DNA of 64,000 bases, from contig NZ_OZ040189.1 in NCBI RefSeq assembly GCF_964048965.1, positions 2,666,001 to 2,730,000 of the forward strand, read 5' to 3'. Below, one piece after another: positions 1 through 7,689 of this stretch. The translations under genes were made by a program, and so were the position numbers. Below the pieces are notes generated by a model. The model worked only from the letters and a program-made list of their open reading frames with translations, was not told the DNA's origin and ran no database searches. How positions within the stretch are numbered: the stretch's first letter is position 1; each line of letters starts with the position of its first letter. The stretch comes from Tenacibaculum sp. 190130A14a (GTDB taxonomy: Bacteria > Bacteroidota > Bacteroidia > Flavobacteriales > Flavobacteriaceae).

Positions 1-1
1 T

Positions 2-217
2 TTAAATAAAAGTGGACGAGTTTTAACTATAAAATTAAGTGGTTTTAATAAACCGAGAATACTTAATGACGTTAAAAAATCTGGGACGGTTGTTACTACC
101 AATGAAGAAGAAGATGATCCTAACTTCTTATTTGCAATAATAATAAGTTTACTATCTCTTTTCGGACTAATTTCATTATTCAATGCATTCACTAAAAAGA
201 TTAAAAAGAACAAATAA
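2..217 (+). CDS. C-terminal part of an unidentified membrane protein (5' end outside window)
   Basis: An open frame enters from the left edge and runs 71 codons to TAA at 215-217. The visible end has a polar part with an acidic stretch (EEEDD), one hydrophobic segment (about 20 residues, starting FLFAIIISLL) and a very basic tail (KKIKKNK). That is the pattern of a C-terminal membrane anchor with a cytoplasmic tail. Its last 35 bases overlap the start of the histidine kinase in another frame, which suggests translational coupling and one operon. I do not recognise the family. It could be a chance open frame, but the membrane topology and the overlap argue for a real gene. Confidence 0.5.
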   Translation, partial: LNKSGRVLTIKLSGFNKPRILNDVKKSGTVVTTNEEEDDPNFLFAIIISLLSLFGLISLFNAFTKKIKKNK

Positions 218-2144
218 TTTTATATCTATAATATTTTTTATAATCATCCTGAGTATTTTGCCTTTTAAAGGCAATGCTCAGGATAACTATGTTCTTAATA
301 ATTTAGATTCTTTAATAAAGAAAAAAAATTATCAATCTAGCCTTGAACTGATTAAGCTACATTTAAAAAATGAAAAATCTAATTTCAATTTTAGAAACAA
401 CATTTACATTAAGGAATATTTGGTTAATTTAAAGCTTAAAAAAAAGGATTCCGCTTATAACACTTTGCTAAATGCCAAAAAGAAATACAAAGCACTCACC
501 TCCAAAGAAAAAGCAAAATTAACATACTATTTAGCACATATTCATCAAATTCATACTAGAAGATATGATTCGGTCATTTTTTACAGTCTAAAGTCATTAT
601 CTAAACTTCAAAAAAACAATGAGATTTATGACAAGTTCACTGCAATGAATTATAAACTCTTATCAAGAGCATATTCTAACCTGGAAAAAGACAGTTTAGA
701 AATATATTATTTAAAAAAACGTCTTAAATCGTATAAAAAAATTTCAGACATTAAAAACATAGTATACTCTTTAAACAACATAGGAACATTCTATAGTAAT
801 ACTAATAGTAATTATTTTAACATTGACTCTAGCTCATTTTATTACAGAGAAGGACTTTCTTATCAACTAAACCATAAAATATCTGGTACTATTTTTCAAA
901 ACCTAGCAGCTATTCACCTTGAGCATTATAAAAATTATGACTCCACATTATATTTCACTAATAAAGCTCTTAGCTATAAATTATCGCCTAATAGTTTAGC
1001 AAGTTTATATTTTAATAAAGCCTCTATAAACATTAAAAGAAAAGACACTCATAATGCTGTAAAAAATTATAAAATTTCAAAAAAATACGCTCAAAACAGT
1101 GGAGGAATAAGGCTTTTGATGTTTATCGAAGAGAATCTATTCAATATATATATTAATAAAAAAGAATATCAAAAAGCCATCTTTCACAGGAAGCTATATG
1201 AGAAATTTAAAGATTCTATTCATACTTTGGACGTTTTAAAAAATTTAAATGACATAGAAGCCAAATACAAAACTGCAGAAAAGGAAAAAGCAATTGCTCA
1301 ACAAAAAGAACAAATTGCAATTAGTGAAGCCAAACGAATACAAAACCAAAACTTTTTATATGGCTCCTTAGCGATTATATTTTTAGGTACTATAATTGCC
1401 TATTTAAACCTTAAAAACTCCCGCAAAAAACGTTTACTGGCAGAACAACAAAAAGAATTAGTAAAACAAAAAAACCTTACACTTTTAAAAGAACAAGAAA
1501 TTAACACCATTAATGCAATGATTGATGGTCAAGAAAAAGAACGGGTGCGTATTGCAGAGGATTTACATGATAATATTGGTAGTGTATTAGCAACATTAAA
1601 ACTTCATTTCGAAAATTTAAAACTCAATAGAGAAAAGAAACATTTTAATCAGGAAGAATTATATAACAAAACTGAAAAACTTATTGATGAGACTTACTTA
1701 AAAGTAAGAAGTATAGCTCATGCAAAAAATGCCGGAGTTATAGCCAATAAAGGTTTACTCATTGCGGTAAAACTTATGGCAGAGAAAATATCTGCTGCTA
1801 ATAAAATAAAAATAGATGTATTGGATTTTGGTTTAGATAAACGTTTAGAGAATAGCCTTGAGATTTCCATTTTTAGAATCATACAGGAACTCACAACAAA
1901 CATTATCAAACATGCCAATGCTACTCAAGCAACCATTAATATTTCTCAATTTGATCAAAATCTAAATATTATCATTGAAGATAATGGAAATGGATTTGAC
2001 ATTCATTCAATAAAGCAAAAAAATGGAATGGGACTCCACTCTATTCAAACAAGAATACAGTATTTAGAAGGTACTTTTGAAGTAGATTCTACTATAGGTA
2101 AGGGAACTTCTATTATAGTGGATATACCTATAGTAAATACCTAG
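183..2144 (+). CDS. TPR-containing sensor histidine kinase (HisKA_3 / NarL-partner type)
   Basis: 653 residues. A basic, hydrophobic N-terminus ending near residue 33 (GNAQ) looks like a signal peptide. Residues about 60-350 are helical and TPR-like and probably lie in the periplasm. A membrane segment is at about 393-412, followed by a coiled coil. The dimerisation/phosphoacceptor box reads EKERVRIAEDLHDNIGS, with the expected phosphorylated His at residue 462, typical of HisKA_3. The ATPase domain has an N box (ELTTNIIKHA, about 569-578), a G1 box (EDNGNGFD) and a G2 box (GMGLHSI). Kinases of this class phosphorylate NarL/LuxR-type regulators, and one is encoded 650 bases downstream in the same operon. 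The ligand sensed is unknown. The ATG at 183 overlaps the preceding frame, and there is no other early Met. Confidence 0.92.
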   Translation: MHSLKRLKRTNNFISIIFFIIILSILPFKGNAQDNYVLNNLDSLIKKKNYQSSLELIKLHLKNEKSNFNFRNNIYIKEYLVNLKLKKKDSAYNTLLNAKKKYKALTSKEKAKLTYYLAHIHQIHTRRYDSVIFYSLKSLSKLQKNNEIYDKFTAMNYKLLSRAYSNLEKDSLEIYYLKKRLKSYKKISDIKNIVYSLNNIGTFYSNTNSNYFNIDSSSFYYREGLSYQLNHKISGTIFQNLAAIHLEHYKNYDSTLYFTNKALSYKLSPNSLASLYFNKASINIKRKDTHNAVKNYKISKKYAQNSGGIRLLMFIEENLFNIYINKKEYQKAIFHRKLYEKFKDSIHTLDVLKNLNDIEAKYKTAEKEKAIAQQKEQIAISEAKRIQNQNFLYGSLAIIFLGTIIAYLNLKNSRKKRLLAEQQKELVKQKNLTLLKEQEINTINAMIDGQEKERVRIAEDLHDNIGSVLATLKLHFENLKLNREKKHFNQEELYNKTEKLIDETYLKVRSIAHAKNAGVIANKGLLIAVKLMAEKISAANKIKIDVLDFGLDKRLENSLEISIFRIIQELTTNIIKHANATQATINISQFDQNLNIIIEDNGNGFDIHSIKQKNGMGLHSIQTRIQYLEGTFEVDSTIGKGTSIIVDIPIVNT

Positions 2145-2204
2145 ACCTAAGTACAATACCAATATTTTTCTTTAGTATCTTTGGAATACTCCAAACTTAA
2201 TAAA

Positions 2205-2819
2205 ATGAATTTCTTTGTTAATTTTTTAGTAGCTATTGATCAGCTCGGAAATGTACTTGCTGGTGGTAATCCAGATAATACTATTTCTTCGCGAGTAGGA
2301 TATTATACTGAAAAATATTACCCTGCTAATAAAATTCCTTTAAAATGGCGCATCTTTAGAGATATAATCGACTTTACCTTCTACCCTATCGACGGAAAAA
2401 ATCATTGTAAGGAAGCTTATTTTAATGATGCTGGAGAGGAGTTTGATACTGGAACCAACGATTTTGCAGTTGCTGTTCTTGCAATTCTCATTATTATTAG
2501 TTGTGTGTTTATTACTTTTTTACTTTACTTTTTATATCTACTAGGTATTGTTTCTCCTAAAAAAATAAACAGAACAAAAAATATAAAACAACGACTTCTA
2601 CTGGCAGAAGCCAAACTAAAAGGTGTGTATACAGAATTGAATGAACATCAAATAATAGTAGATGCAGAACTAGACGTTATAATTGATGAAACTCAAAATA
2701 CCATTGAAGAAATTGCCCAAAAAGTAGAAGGTATTTTACAACTCAAAGAACGATTAGCTAACTTTAAAACTAACAAACAAAAAACTACCCATAAACATGA
2801 TAACAATAGCCATGGCTGA
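2205..2819 (+). CDS. Membrane/coiled-coil protein with phage-like N-terminal module
   Basis: 204 residues from the ATG at 2205; an upstream TTG (2181) in frame is less likely. Residues 1-75 contain FLVAIDQLGNVLAGGNPD followed by TISSRVG and, further on, HCKEAYF. From memory this resembles a small protein family common in tailed phages and prophages, sometimes loosely labelled helicase-like, whose function is not established. One strong membrane segment follows (about residues 88-112), then a charged coiled coil to the end. The gene lies 60 bases after the histidine kinase, and its last 23 bases overlap the response regulator start. The three are therefore almost certainly co-transcribed, and this protein may modulate the kinase-regulator pair. 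No catalytic motif is visible. The family assignment is tentative. Confidence 0.75.
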   Translation: MNFFVNFLVAIDQLGNVLAGGNPDNTISSRVGYYTEKYYPANKIPLKWRIFRDIIDFTFYPIDGKNHCKEAYFNDAGEEFDTGTNDFAVAVLAILIIISCVFITFLLYFLYLLGIVSPKKINRTKNIKQRLLLAEAKLKGVYTELNEHQIIVDAELDVIIDETQNTIEEIAQKVEGILQLKERLANFKTNKQKTTHKHDNNSHG

Positions 2820-3438
2820 AGACCATCAAATGCTCATTGATGGTGTAAAATCTTTTTTTGAATATGATGAAGAAATTGATATAATTGGAACTGTTAATAA
2901 CGGAGAAGATTTGGTTAAACTCGTAAGTTTAAAACAACCTAAACTAGTTATAACAGATATTCGTATGCCAAGAATGGATGGTATAGAGGCCACCAAACAA
3001 ATAAAAAAACAGTTTCCTCATATAAAGGTATTGGCCCTGACTATGTTTGATCAACCAGAAGCAATAAAGCAAATGTTAGATGTTGGAGCCTCTGGTTATT
3101 TACTAAAAAATTCTGGTATAAAAATGCTTTCAAAAGCCATTGTAACAGTAGCTAATGGAGAAACCTTTTTCGATCCAAATGTTGCTTTCAATTTTATGAA
3201 CGACTACATTCAAGAGAATGTAACTATTGGAAAGTCTGAGAAAGTTACTCTTTCTAATAGAGAAAAGGAAATTTTACAATTAATAGCAAATGGAAAAACT
3301 TCGAAGGAAATTGCTGATGAACTATTCATTGCTAAAACTACCGTTGATACCCATAGAAAAAACATGATTCGTAAACTCAATCTAAGTGGTGGTAACGAAT
3401 TAATAAAATACGCTATTGATAAGAAGTATCAATTTTAA
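2797..3438 (+). CDS. NarL/LuxR-family response regulator
   Basis: 213 residues. The receiver domain (1-120) has the acidic pair E8/D9, the phosphoacceptor Asp54 in VITDIRMPRMDG, a conserved Thr in LALTM and the Lys in LLKNSG. A LuxR/GerE helix-turn-helix occupies about residues 150-210 (LSNREKEILQLIANGKTSKE, then TVDTHRKN). It is a DNA-binding transcription factor, presumably activated by the histidine kinase encoded at 183-2144. The ATG at 2797 gives MITIAMAEDHQ, the normal receiver start, and overlaps the upstream gene by 23 bases. The gene ends 4 bases before the convergent cupin gene. Target genes cannot be read from the window. Confidence 0.95.
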   Translation: MITIAMAEDHQMLIDGVKSFFEYDEEIDIIGTVNNGEDLVKLVSLKQPKLVITDIRMPRMDGIEATKQIKKQFPHIKVLALTMFDQPEAIKQMLDVGASGYLLKNSGIKMLSKAIVTVANGETFFDPNVAFNFMNDYIQENVTIGKSEKVTLSNREKEILQLIANGKTSKEIADELFIAKTTVDTHRKNMIRKLNLSGGNELIKYAIDKKYQF

Positions 3439-3442
3439 AAAT

Positions 3443-3808
3443 TTATGCTTCTCGATGTACCAAATCTATAGAAAACGCAGGTAAACAAATAGCAATATAC
3501 TCACATGGTTCATCGAATGGATTAGAGTATTGAACACGAACATTTTTCTCTATTTTAATTGATTGTCCAGACTCTAAAACAATTATTTCTCCATCAATAT
3601 TGAATTGTTTTTTTCCTTTTATAATATAAGTATATTCCTCAAATTCTGGAGTTTGAAATGGTTCACTCCATCCTGCTGGTGCAACCATATGTGCTATACT
3701 AACTTTACTGTTTTGATTAGTAGCATTTCCAAAATGTTCTTCAATTAATTTCCCATCCGTTGTTGGAACTACAAAGGGTGTTTTTTGAATTGTATATTTT
3801 TTACTCAT
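3443..3808 (-). CDS. Small cupin-domain protein
   Basis: 121 residues forming a single cupin barrel. A typical middle section (EFEEYTYIIKGKKQFNIDGE) is followed by the second cupin motif region, with SGQSIKIEKNVRVQYSNP and a C-terminal strand. There is no signal peptide, so it is cytoplasmic. Metal-binding His residues of motif 1 are mostly absent (Glu, Glu and Tyr in their place), so an enzymatic role is uncertain; binding or isomerase-like functions are possible. The gene is convergent with the response regulator (4 bases apart) and separated from the lipoprotein gene upstream by a terminator, so it is probably transcribed alone. Confidence 0.8.
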   Translation of the reverse strand: MSKKYTIQKTPFVVPTTDGKLIEEHFGNATNQNSKVSIAHMVAPAGWSEPFQTPEFEEYTYIIKGKKQFNIDGEIIVLESGQSIKIEKNVRVQYSNPFDEPCEYIAICLPAFSIDLVHREA

Positions 3809-3820
3809 ACTTTTTTAAAT

Positions 3821-3847
3821 AAAAAATCCGAAATTCTCATTTCGGAT
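3821..3847 (-). terminator. Rho-independent terminator of the lipoprotein gene
   Basis: Perfect 9-bp stem (3826-3834 with 3839-3847) and a 4-base loop. On the minus strand it is followed by a T run (A run at 3821-3826). It lies between the stop of the lipoprotein gene (3856) and the start of the cupin gene (3808). Confidence 0.8.
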
Positions 3848-3855
3848 ATTGTTTA

Positions 3856-4416
3856 TTAGTTAAACCAAATGGTAAATGTTTTAATCTTTGCCAAGTCAGG
3901 TATTTGTTCAATACTAACTTTTTGACTTCCGAATCCTTTTAATCCTAATTCTTCTTTATCAATAGCAATCGTAGCATTTAATTCATCAATAAAAAGTGTT
4001 GCAGATGTAAATGATGTTTCTACTTTATCAATCTTATTGTTATTATTAATTTCTTGAAAATTAGAACTAATATTTAAACCTGTCTTTGTTTTATATCGAT
4101 CGTCAAAAATTTCAATACTTCTAATTGTAGAAGTTGAATCTAATTGCTCTTTTGGTACTATGGTTAATAAATGTTTTCCTCCTTTTTCATATACATGGTA
4201 CTTATCATCTTCTTGAAAATAATTATCTCCTTTTGCGCCTTCACTTAATATTTTGACTAGAGAATCATTTTCAAAAATTCTATCTAATTGTTTAATAGTT
4301 GTTTTTGTAGTTAAATCTCCTACTTTACCTTTAGCTATATCAAACTTGCTATTGCTACATTGATAAAAAGTAATCATTCCTACTGCTACTACTAAAACTT
4401 TGACTATGTTTTTCAT
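3856..4416 (-). CDS. Hypothetical lipoprotein
   Basis: 186 residues. The N-terminus has a short hydrophobic signal ending in FYQC, with the lipidated Cys at residue 20, so this should be a lipoprotein. The rest is a soluble domain with alternating strands and no motif I recognise. It ends in TFTIWFN. It resembles uncharacterised flavobacterial lipoproteins. It is transcribed alone or after the HerA-like ATPase gene (41 bases upstream, same strand), and a hairpin terminator follows it. Function unknown. Confidence 0.8.
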   Translation of the reverse strand: MKNIVKVLVVAVGMITFYQCSNSKFDIAKGKVGDLTTKTTIKQLDRIFENDSLVKILSEGAKGDNYFQEDDKYHVYEKGGKHLLTIVPKEQLDSTSTIRSIEIFDDRYKTKTGLNISSNFQEINNNNKIDKVETSFTSATLFIDELNATIAIDKEELGLKGFGSQKVSIEQIPDLAKIKTFTIWFN

Positions 4417-4457
4417 TAATTATAGTTTTTAAAGATAACGTTGTTTTTTGTTTTCTA

Positions 4458-5981
4458 TTATTTCAATACCTTCTTCAATATTCCAAAAGCAGCTCTAATA
4501 AACGTTGCACTGGTTAATACTTTTACCACTGGGTTCATTCGAGTACTTCTACTTCTTGTTGAAGATGACCTTCTACTTGTCTTTTCTTTTTCTTTACGTG
4601 CTTCTTCTTCTGATTTTTCTTTATTTATTCTAGTAATTTTATCGGTTAAAATCTCATATGCACTTTCTCTATCAACTTCTTTGTTATACTTGGTAATTAA
4701 ATTAGAATTATCTAGTACTTCTTTTATTTCTTTATCTGTAAGCACATCCATTCTACTCATCGGCGCTCGCAACATTGTTCTTGCCAGTGGTGTTGGAATT
4801 CCTTTTTCATTCAAAACAGAAACCAATGCTTCTCCAATTCCTAATTGGGTTAAAACCTCTTTTGTATCATAATATTCTGAATCCGGATAGTTTTCTGCTG
4901 CTAATTTAATAGCCTTTCTATCTTTCGCTGTGAAAGCTCTTAACGCATGCTGTACTTTTAATCCTAATTGAGCAAGTACATCTTCAGGTACATCTTTTGG
5001 ATTTTGAGTTACGAAATAAAGTCCAATTCCCTTTGAACGAATTAACTTAACAATACTTTCTATTTGACTCATTAATGCCTTTGATGCTTCATCAAATACT
5101 AAATGAGCTTCATCTATAAAAATTATAAGTTCTGGTCTTCCACTATCTCCTTGCTCTGGGAATGTTTCATATACTTCTGCCAACAATTGTAACATAAAGG
5201 TTGAAAACAGTTTGGGTTTGTCTTGAATATCTGTTAATCGTAAAACAGATATCACCCCTCTCCCATTTTCATCAATACGTGTTAAATCATCTACGTCAAA
5301 TGATTTTTCTCCAAAAAACAAATCACCTCCTTGCTGCTCTATCTCAACTATTTTACGAAGAATTGCACCTGTACTTGCAGTTGAAATTCTTCCATATTCT
5401 GCTTGAATTTCTTCTTTACCTTCGTTAGTTATGAATTGAAGTATTTTTTTAAAATCCTTTAAATCTAACAACGGCAATTGATTATCATCGCAATATTTAA
5501 AAATAATAGCAACAATACCCGATTGTGTTTCTGTTAAGTCTAAAATTCTTGACAAAAGTACTGGTCCAAATTCAGAAACTGTTGCTCTTAAACGAACTCC
5601 GTCTTGCTCTGAAATAGATAAAATTTCAATAGGGAATTTTTTAGCATCAAATGGGATTCCAATTTTCTCATGACGCTCATCAATTTTTGGGTGTCCTGGA
5701 CTAGCTTGCGCCAATCCACTTAAATCACCTTTAATATCCATTAACAATACCGGAACTCCTTTCTCTGATAAATTTTCAGCAATAACCTGCAATGTTTTTG
5801 TTTTACCAGTACCAGTAGCTCCAGCAATTAAACCATGACGATTCAATGTTTTAAGAGGCACATTTACCAATGCATTTGTTACTGTATCTTCACCTAACAT
5901 ACCTGCGCCTAAGGTTATAAAATCACCCTTACAAGCATATCCTTCTGTTATATGATTAAAAAAAGCTTCTGTATTGCTCAT
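4458..5981 (-). CDS. HerA-like ATPase, DUF853 family (YjgR-like)
   Basis: 507 residues from the ATG at 5981; a longer frame starts 14 codons earlier but adds only an atypical hydrophobic leader. The Walker A motif GATGTGKT is at residues 54-61 and a Walker B motif (LIIFIDEAH) lies near the middle, followed by the sensor-like segment YFVTQNPKDVPEDVLAQLG. This is the DUF853/HerA C-terminal family, relatives of Escherichia coli YjgR and of the HerA DNA-translocating ATPases. The C-terminal tail is basic and rich in Lys, Arg and Ser. The physiological substrate is not established for this family. No partner nuclease (NurA) gene is adjacent. Confidence 0.9.
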   Translation of the reverse strand: MSNTEAFFNHITEGYACKGDFITLGAGMLGEDTVTNALVNVPLKTLNRHGLIAGATGTGKTKTLQVIAENLSEKGVPVLLMDIKGDLSGLAQASPGHPKIDERHEKIGIPFDAKKFPIEILSISEQDGVRLRATVSEFGPVLLSRILDLTETQSGIVAIIFKYCDDNQLPLLDLKDFKKILQFITNEGKEEIQAEYGRISTASTGAILRKIVEIEQQGGDLFFGEKSFDVDDLTRIDENGRGVISVLRLTDIQDKPKLFSTFMLQLLAEVYETFPEQGDSGRPELIIFIDEAHLVFDEASKALMSQIESIVKLIRSKGIGLYFVTQNPKDVPEDVLAQLGLKVQHALRAFTAKDRKAIKLAAENYPDSEYYDTKEVLTQLGIGEALVSVLNEKGIPTPLARTMLRAPMSRMDVLTDKEIKEVLDNSNLITKYNKEVDRESAYEILTDKITRINKEKSEEEARKEKEKTSRRSSSTRSRSTRMNPVVKVLTSATFIRAAFGILKKVLK

Positions 5982-6109
5982 TCCTAATGAAATTTTTGAT
6001 AAAAATACTATTAATATTAGCATTTCAAAAACTCGCTACATTTTATTTCTTAAATTTACTCGTAAATATCTTCCTGTGGAAATGACAAACTACTCAAAAC
6101 ATACATATT

Positions 6110-6586
6110 ATGAAAACTAAGCTTTTTATTTCCTTTATTTTTCTTCTTTGTTTCTTATCGTGTAATACTGTTGAAAAACCTTCATTAGTTTTTCACAAAT
6201 CCAAATTAGAACGTAAAAAGAATGCTCCATTTTCGGATGCTGTAGAAGTTGGCAACATCTTATATTTAGCAGGTCAAGTAGGTATCAACCCTAACACTAA
6301 AAAATTAGCAAGCGATGAAATTGAAGGTCAAACGGTACAAGCTTTAGAAAACATTAAAGAAGTCTTAGAACATCACGGATCTGACCTTGAACATGTTGTA
6401 AAATGCACAGTTATTTTAGCCGATGTAAACGATTTTAAAGCTTTTAATACAATTTTTCGTAAATATTTCCCTAAAAATAAGCCTGCAAGAACTACCTTTG
6501 CAGCCGATTTATTAGTAGGTGCTAAAATCGAAATAGATGTAATAGCAGTAAAAGCAGATGGATTTAAAGACGCAAGAGTTAATTAA
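6110..6586 (+). CDS. Exported RidA-family lipoprotein
   Basis: 158 residues. A lipoprotein signal (hydrophobic residues 3-17, LSC with Cys18) precedes a complete RidA/YjgF/UK114 domain (about 35-153). The conserved Arg that binds the substrate carboxylate in RidA enamine/imine deaminases is present as Arg127 in KPARTTF, and the glycine-rich segment LYLAGQVGINP is intact. Most RidA proteins are cytoplasmic detoxifiers of 2-aminoacrylate; a lipid-anchored copy must act outside the cytoplasm, so its substrate may differ. The end of the gene overlaps queE by 29 bases, implying coupled translation although no metabolic link is evident. Confidence 0.9.
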   Translation: MKTKLFISFIFLLCFLSCNTVEKPSLVFHKSKLERKKNAPFSDAVEVGNILYLAGQVGINPNTKKLASDEIEGQTVQALENIKEVLEHHGSDLEHVVKCTVILADVNDFKAFNTIFRKYFPKNKPARTTFAADLLVGAKIEIDVIAVKADGFKDARVN

Positions 6587-7187
6587 TAAAGGAGAAATGC
6601 TTCCATTAATGGAAGAGTTTTATACAATTCAAGGTGAAGGCGCCCATACAGGTACTGCGGCGTATTTTATACGAATTGGAGGTTGTGATGTTGGTTGTCA
6701 TTGGTGCGATGTGAAAGAAAGTTGGGATGCTAATTTACATCCTCCTACACATACCGATATTATTGTTGAAAATGCAAAAAAATATGCAGAAACTGTGGTT
6801 ATAACAGGAGGTGAACCTTTAATGTGGGATTTAAATTATATAACTGCTCAGTTACAAAACAACAATATTAAAACCCATATTGAAACCTCTGGAGCTTATG
6901 ACTTTTCAGGAAAATGGGATTGGTTTTGTTTATCTCCCAAAAAAACAAAGTTACCATTAGAAAGAGCTTATCAAGAGGCAGATGAATTGAAAATGATTAT
7001 TCATAATAAAAGTGATTTTCAATTTGCAGAAGAACAAGCCGCTAAAGTAGGAGATAAATGTAATCTTTTCTTACAACCAGAATGGAGTAAAAAAGAAAAA
7101 ATGACTCCAATGATTATTGATTATGTTATGAAACATCCTAAATGGCGTATCTCACTTCAAACTCATAAATATTTAAATATACCATAA
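6558..7187 (+). CDS. queE: 7-carboxy-7-deazaguanine synthase (radical SAM)
   Basis: 209 residues. QueE turns 6-carboxytetrahydropterin into 7-carboxy-7-deazaguanine in queuosine precursor synthesis. The N-terminal substrate segment EEFYTIQGEG and the cluster-binding CX3CX2C motif (Cys43, Cys47, Cys50 in GGCDVGCHWC) are visible. VITGGEPLMW is the SAM-binding GGEP motif. The C-terminus (WRISLQTHKYLNIP) is the standard QueE end. The start at 6558 lies inside the RidA gene; a later Met (6597) would still keep all motifs but lacks family precedent. tgt, the tRNA-inserting enzyme of the same pathway, is in this window at 11523-12653 but not in the same operon. Confidence 0.95.
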   Translation: MDLKTQELINKGEMLPLMEEFYTIQGEGAHTGTAAYFIRIGGCDVGCHWCDVKESWDANLHPPTHTDIIVENAKKYAETVVITGGEPLMWDLNYITAQLQNNNIKTHIETSGAYDFSGKWDWFCLSPKKTKLPLERAYQEADELKMIIHNKSDFQFAEEQAAKVGDKCNLFLQPEWSKKEKMTPMIIDYVMKHPKWRISLQTHKYLNIP

Positions 7188-7220
7188 TAAAAAAGCAACC
7201 AAAAATGGTTGCTTTTTTAT
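7188..7220. terminator. Bidirectional terminator between queE and the DUF4345 gene
   Basis: Perfect 11-bp stem (7191-7201 with 7206-7216), 4-base loop, with A run before and T run after, so it can stop transcription from both convergent genes. Confidence 0.85.
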
Positions 7221-7239
7221 TTTAGCTTAAACTAGCTTC

Positions 7240-7626
7240 TTATGCTAAGACACTAAATATTCCAAATAAATTAGCTCCTCCTAAAACTATTTCAAACATA
7301 ATTCCTTGCATAATCTGTTTATTAGGTTTTCCATCTATTAACAAACTAACCACTCTTCCTAAAGCAAAACCACTAAAAATTAAGGTTCCAACAGTAAAAG
7401 AAGTTAAAGACATTTTAGGAATAAGAATTCCCAATAAAATGATAATTCCTGCACAAAACATTACAGCACTTACACCTCTTACTTCATTTAATAAATCAAC
7501 ATTGTTACTCAATTTTATTCCTGAACTCTTTAAATAAGTTTTTATCGGATTTGTTAACCTCATTAGTCCAACAAAAAGTAGCATTAAGCCTGATAATAAT
7601 AAAATAATCGTCTTTACAATTTCCAT
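7240..7626 (-). CDS. DUF4345-like small integral membrane protein
   Basis: 128 residues with about four hydrophobic segments (residues about 5-22, 50-70, 75-95, 107-126). The sequence NEVRGVSAVMFCAGIIIL followed by SGFALGRVVSLLIDG is characteristic of DUF4345 and related membrane proteins of unknown function. It lies directly downstream of, and on the same strand as, the WYL-type regulator, with an inverted repeat in the 60-base gap. It is a likely target of that regulator. The molecular function is unknown. Confidence 0.8.
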   Translation of the reverse strand: MEIVKTIILLLSGLMLLFVGLMRLTNPIKTYLKSSGIKLSNNVDLLNEVRGVSAVMFCAGIIILLGILIPKMSLTSFTVGTLIFSGFALGRVVSLLIDGKPNKQIMQGIMFEIVLGGANLFGIFSVLA

Positions 7627-7673
7627 TTTATATTGCTTTTAATTAATTATACCGCAATATTAAAATGCTACTA

Positions 7674-7689
7674 TGACAGCGGTATGTCA
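7674..7689. promoter_or_regulatory. Candidate operator: TGACA-N6-TGTCA inverted repeat
   Basis: A perfect 5-bp inverted repeat (7674-7678 and 7685-7689) spaced by 6 bases sits between the WYL-regulator stop codon and the DUF4345 gene. A second, wider inverted repeat (ATACCGC at 7649-7655 with GCGGTAT at 7679-7685) overlaps it. The position directly upstream of the membrane-protein gene suggests a binding site for the adjacent regulator. This is inferred from symmetry and location only. Confidence 0.45.

Noticed and set aside
183..3438. Prophage remnant suggested by the phage-like module
   Set aside because: Only one short module resembles phage proteins; there is no integrase, capsid, tail or attachment site.
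4441..4872. 143-codon plus-strand frame
   Set aside because: Antisense to the C-terminal part of the HerA-like ATPase gene; no domain or promoter.
5982..6023. Upstream start for the HerA-like ATPase
   Set aside because: It adds a hydrophobic leader to a cytoplasmic ATPase; the ATG at 5981 gives the usual N-terminus.
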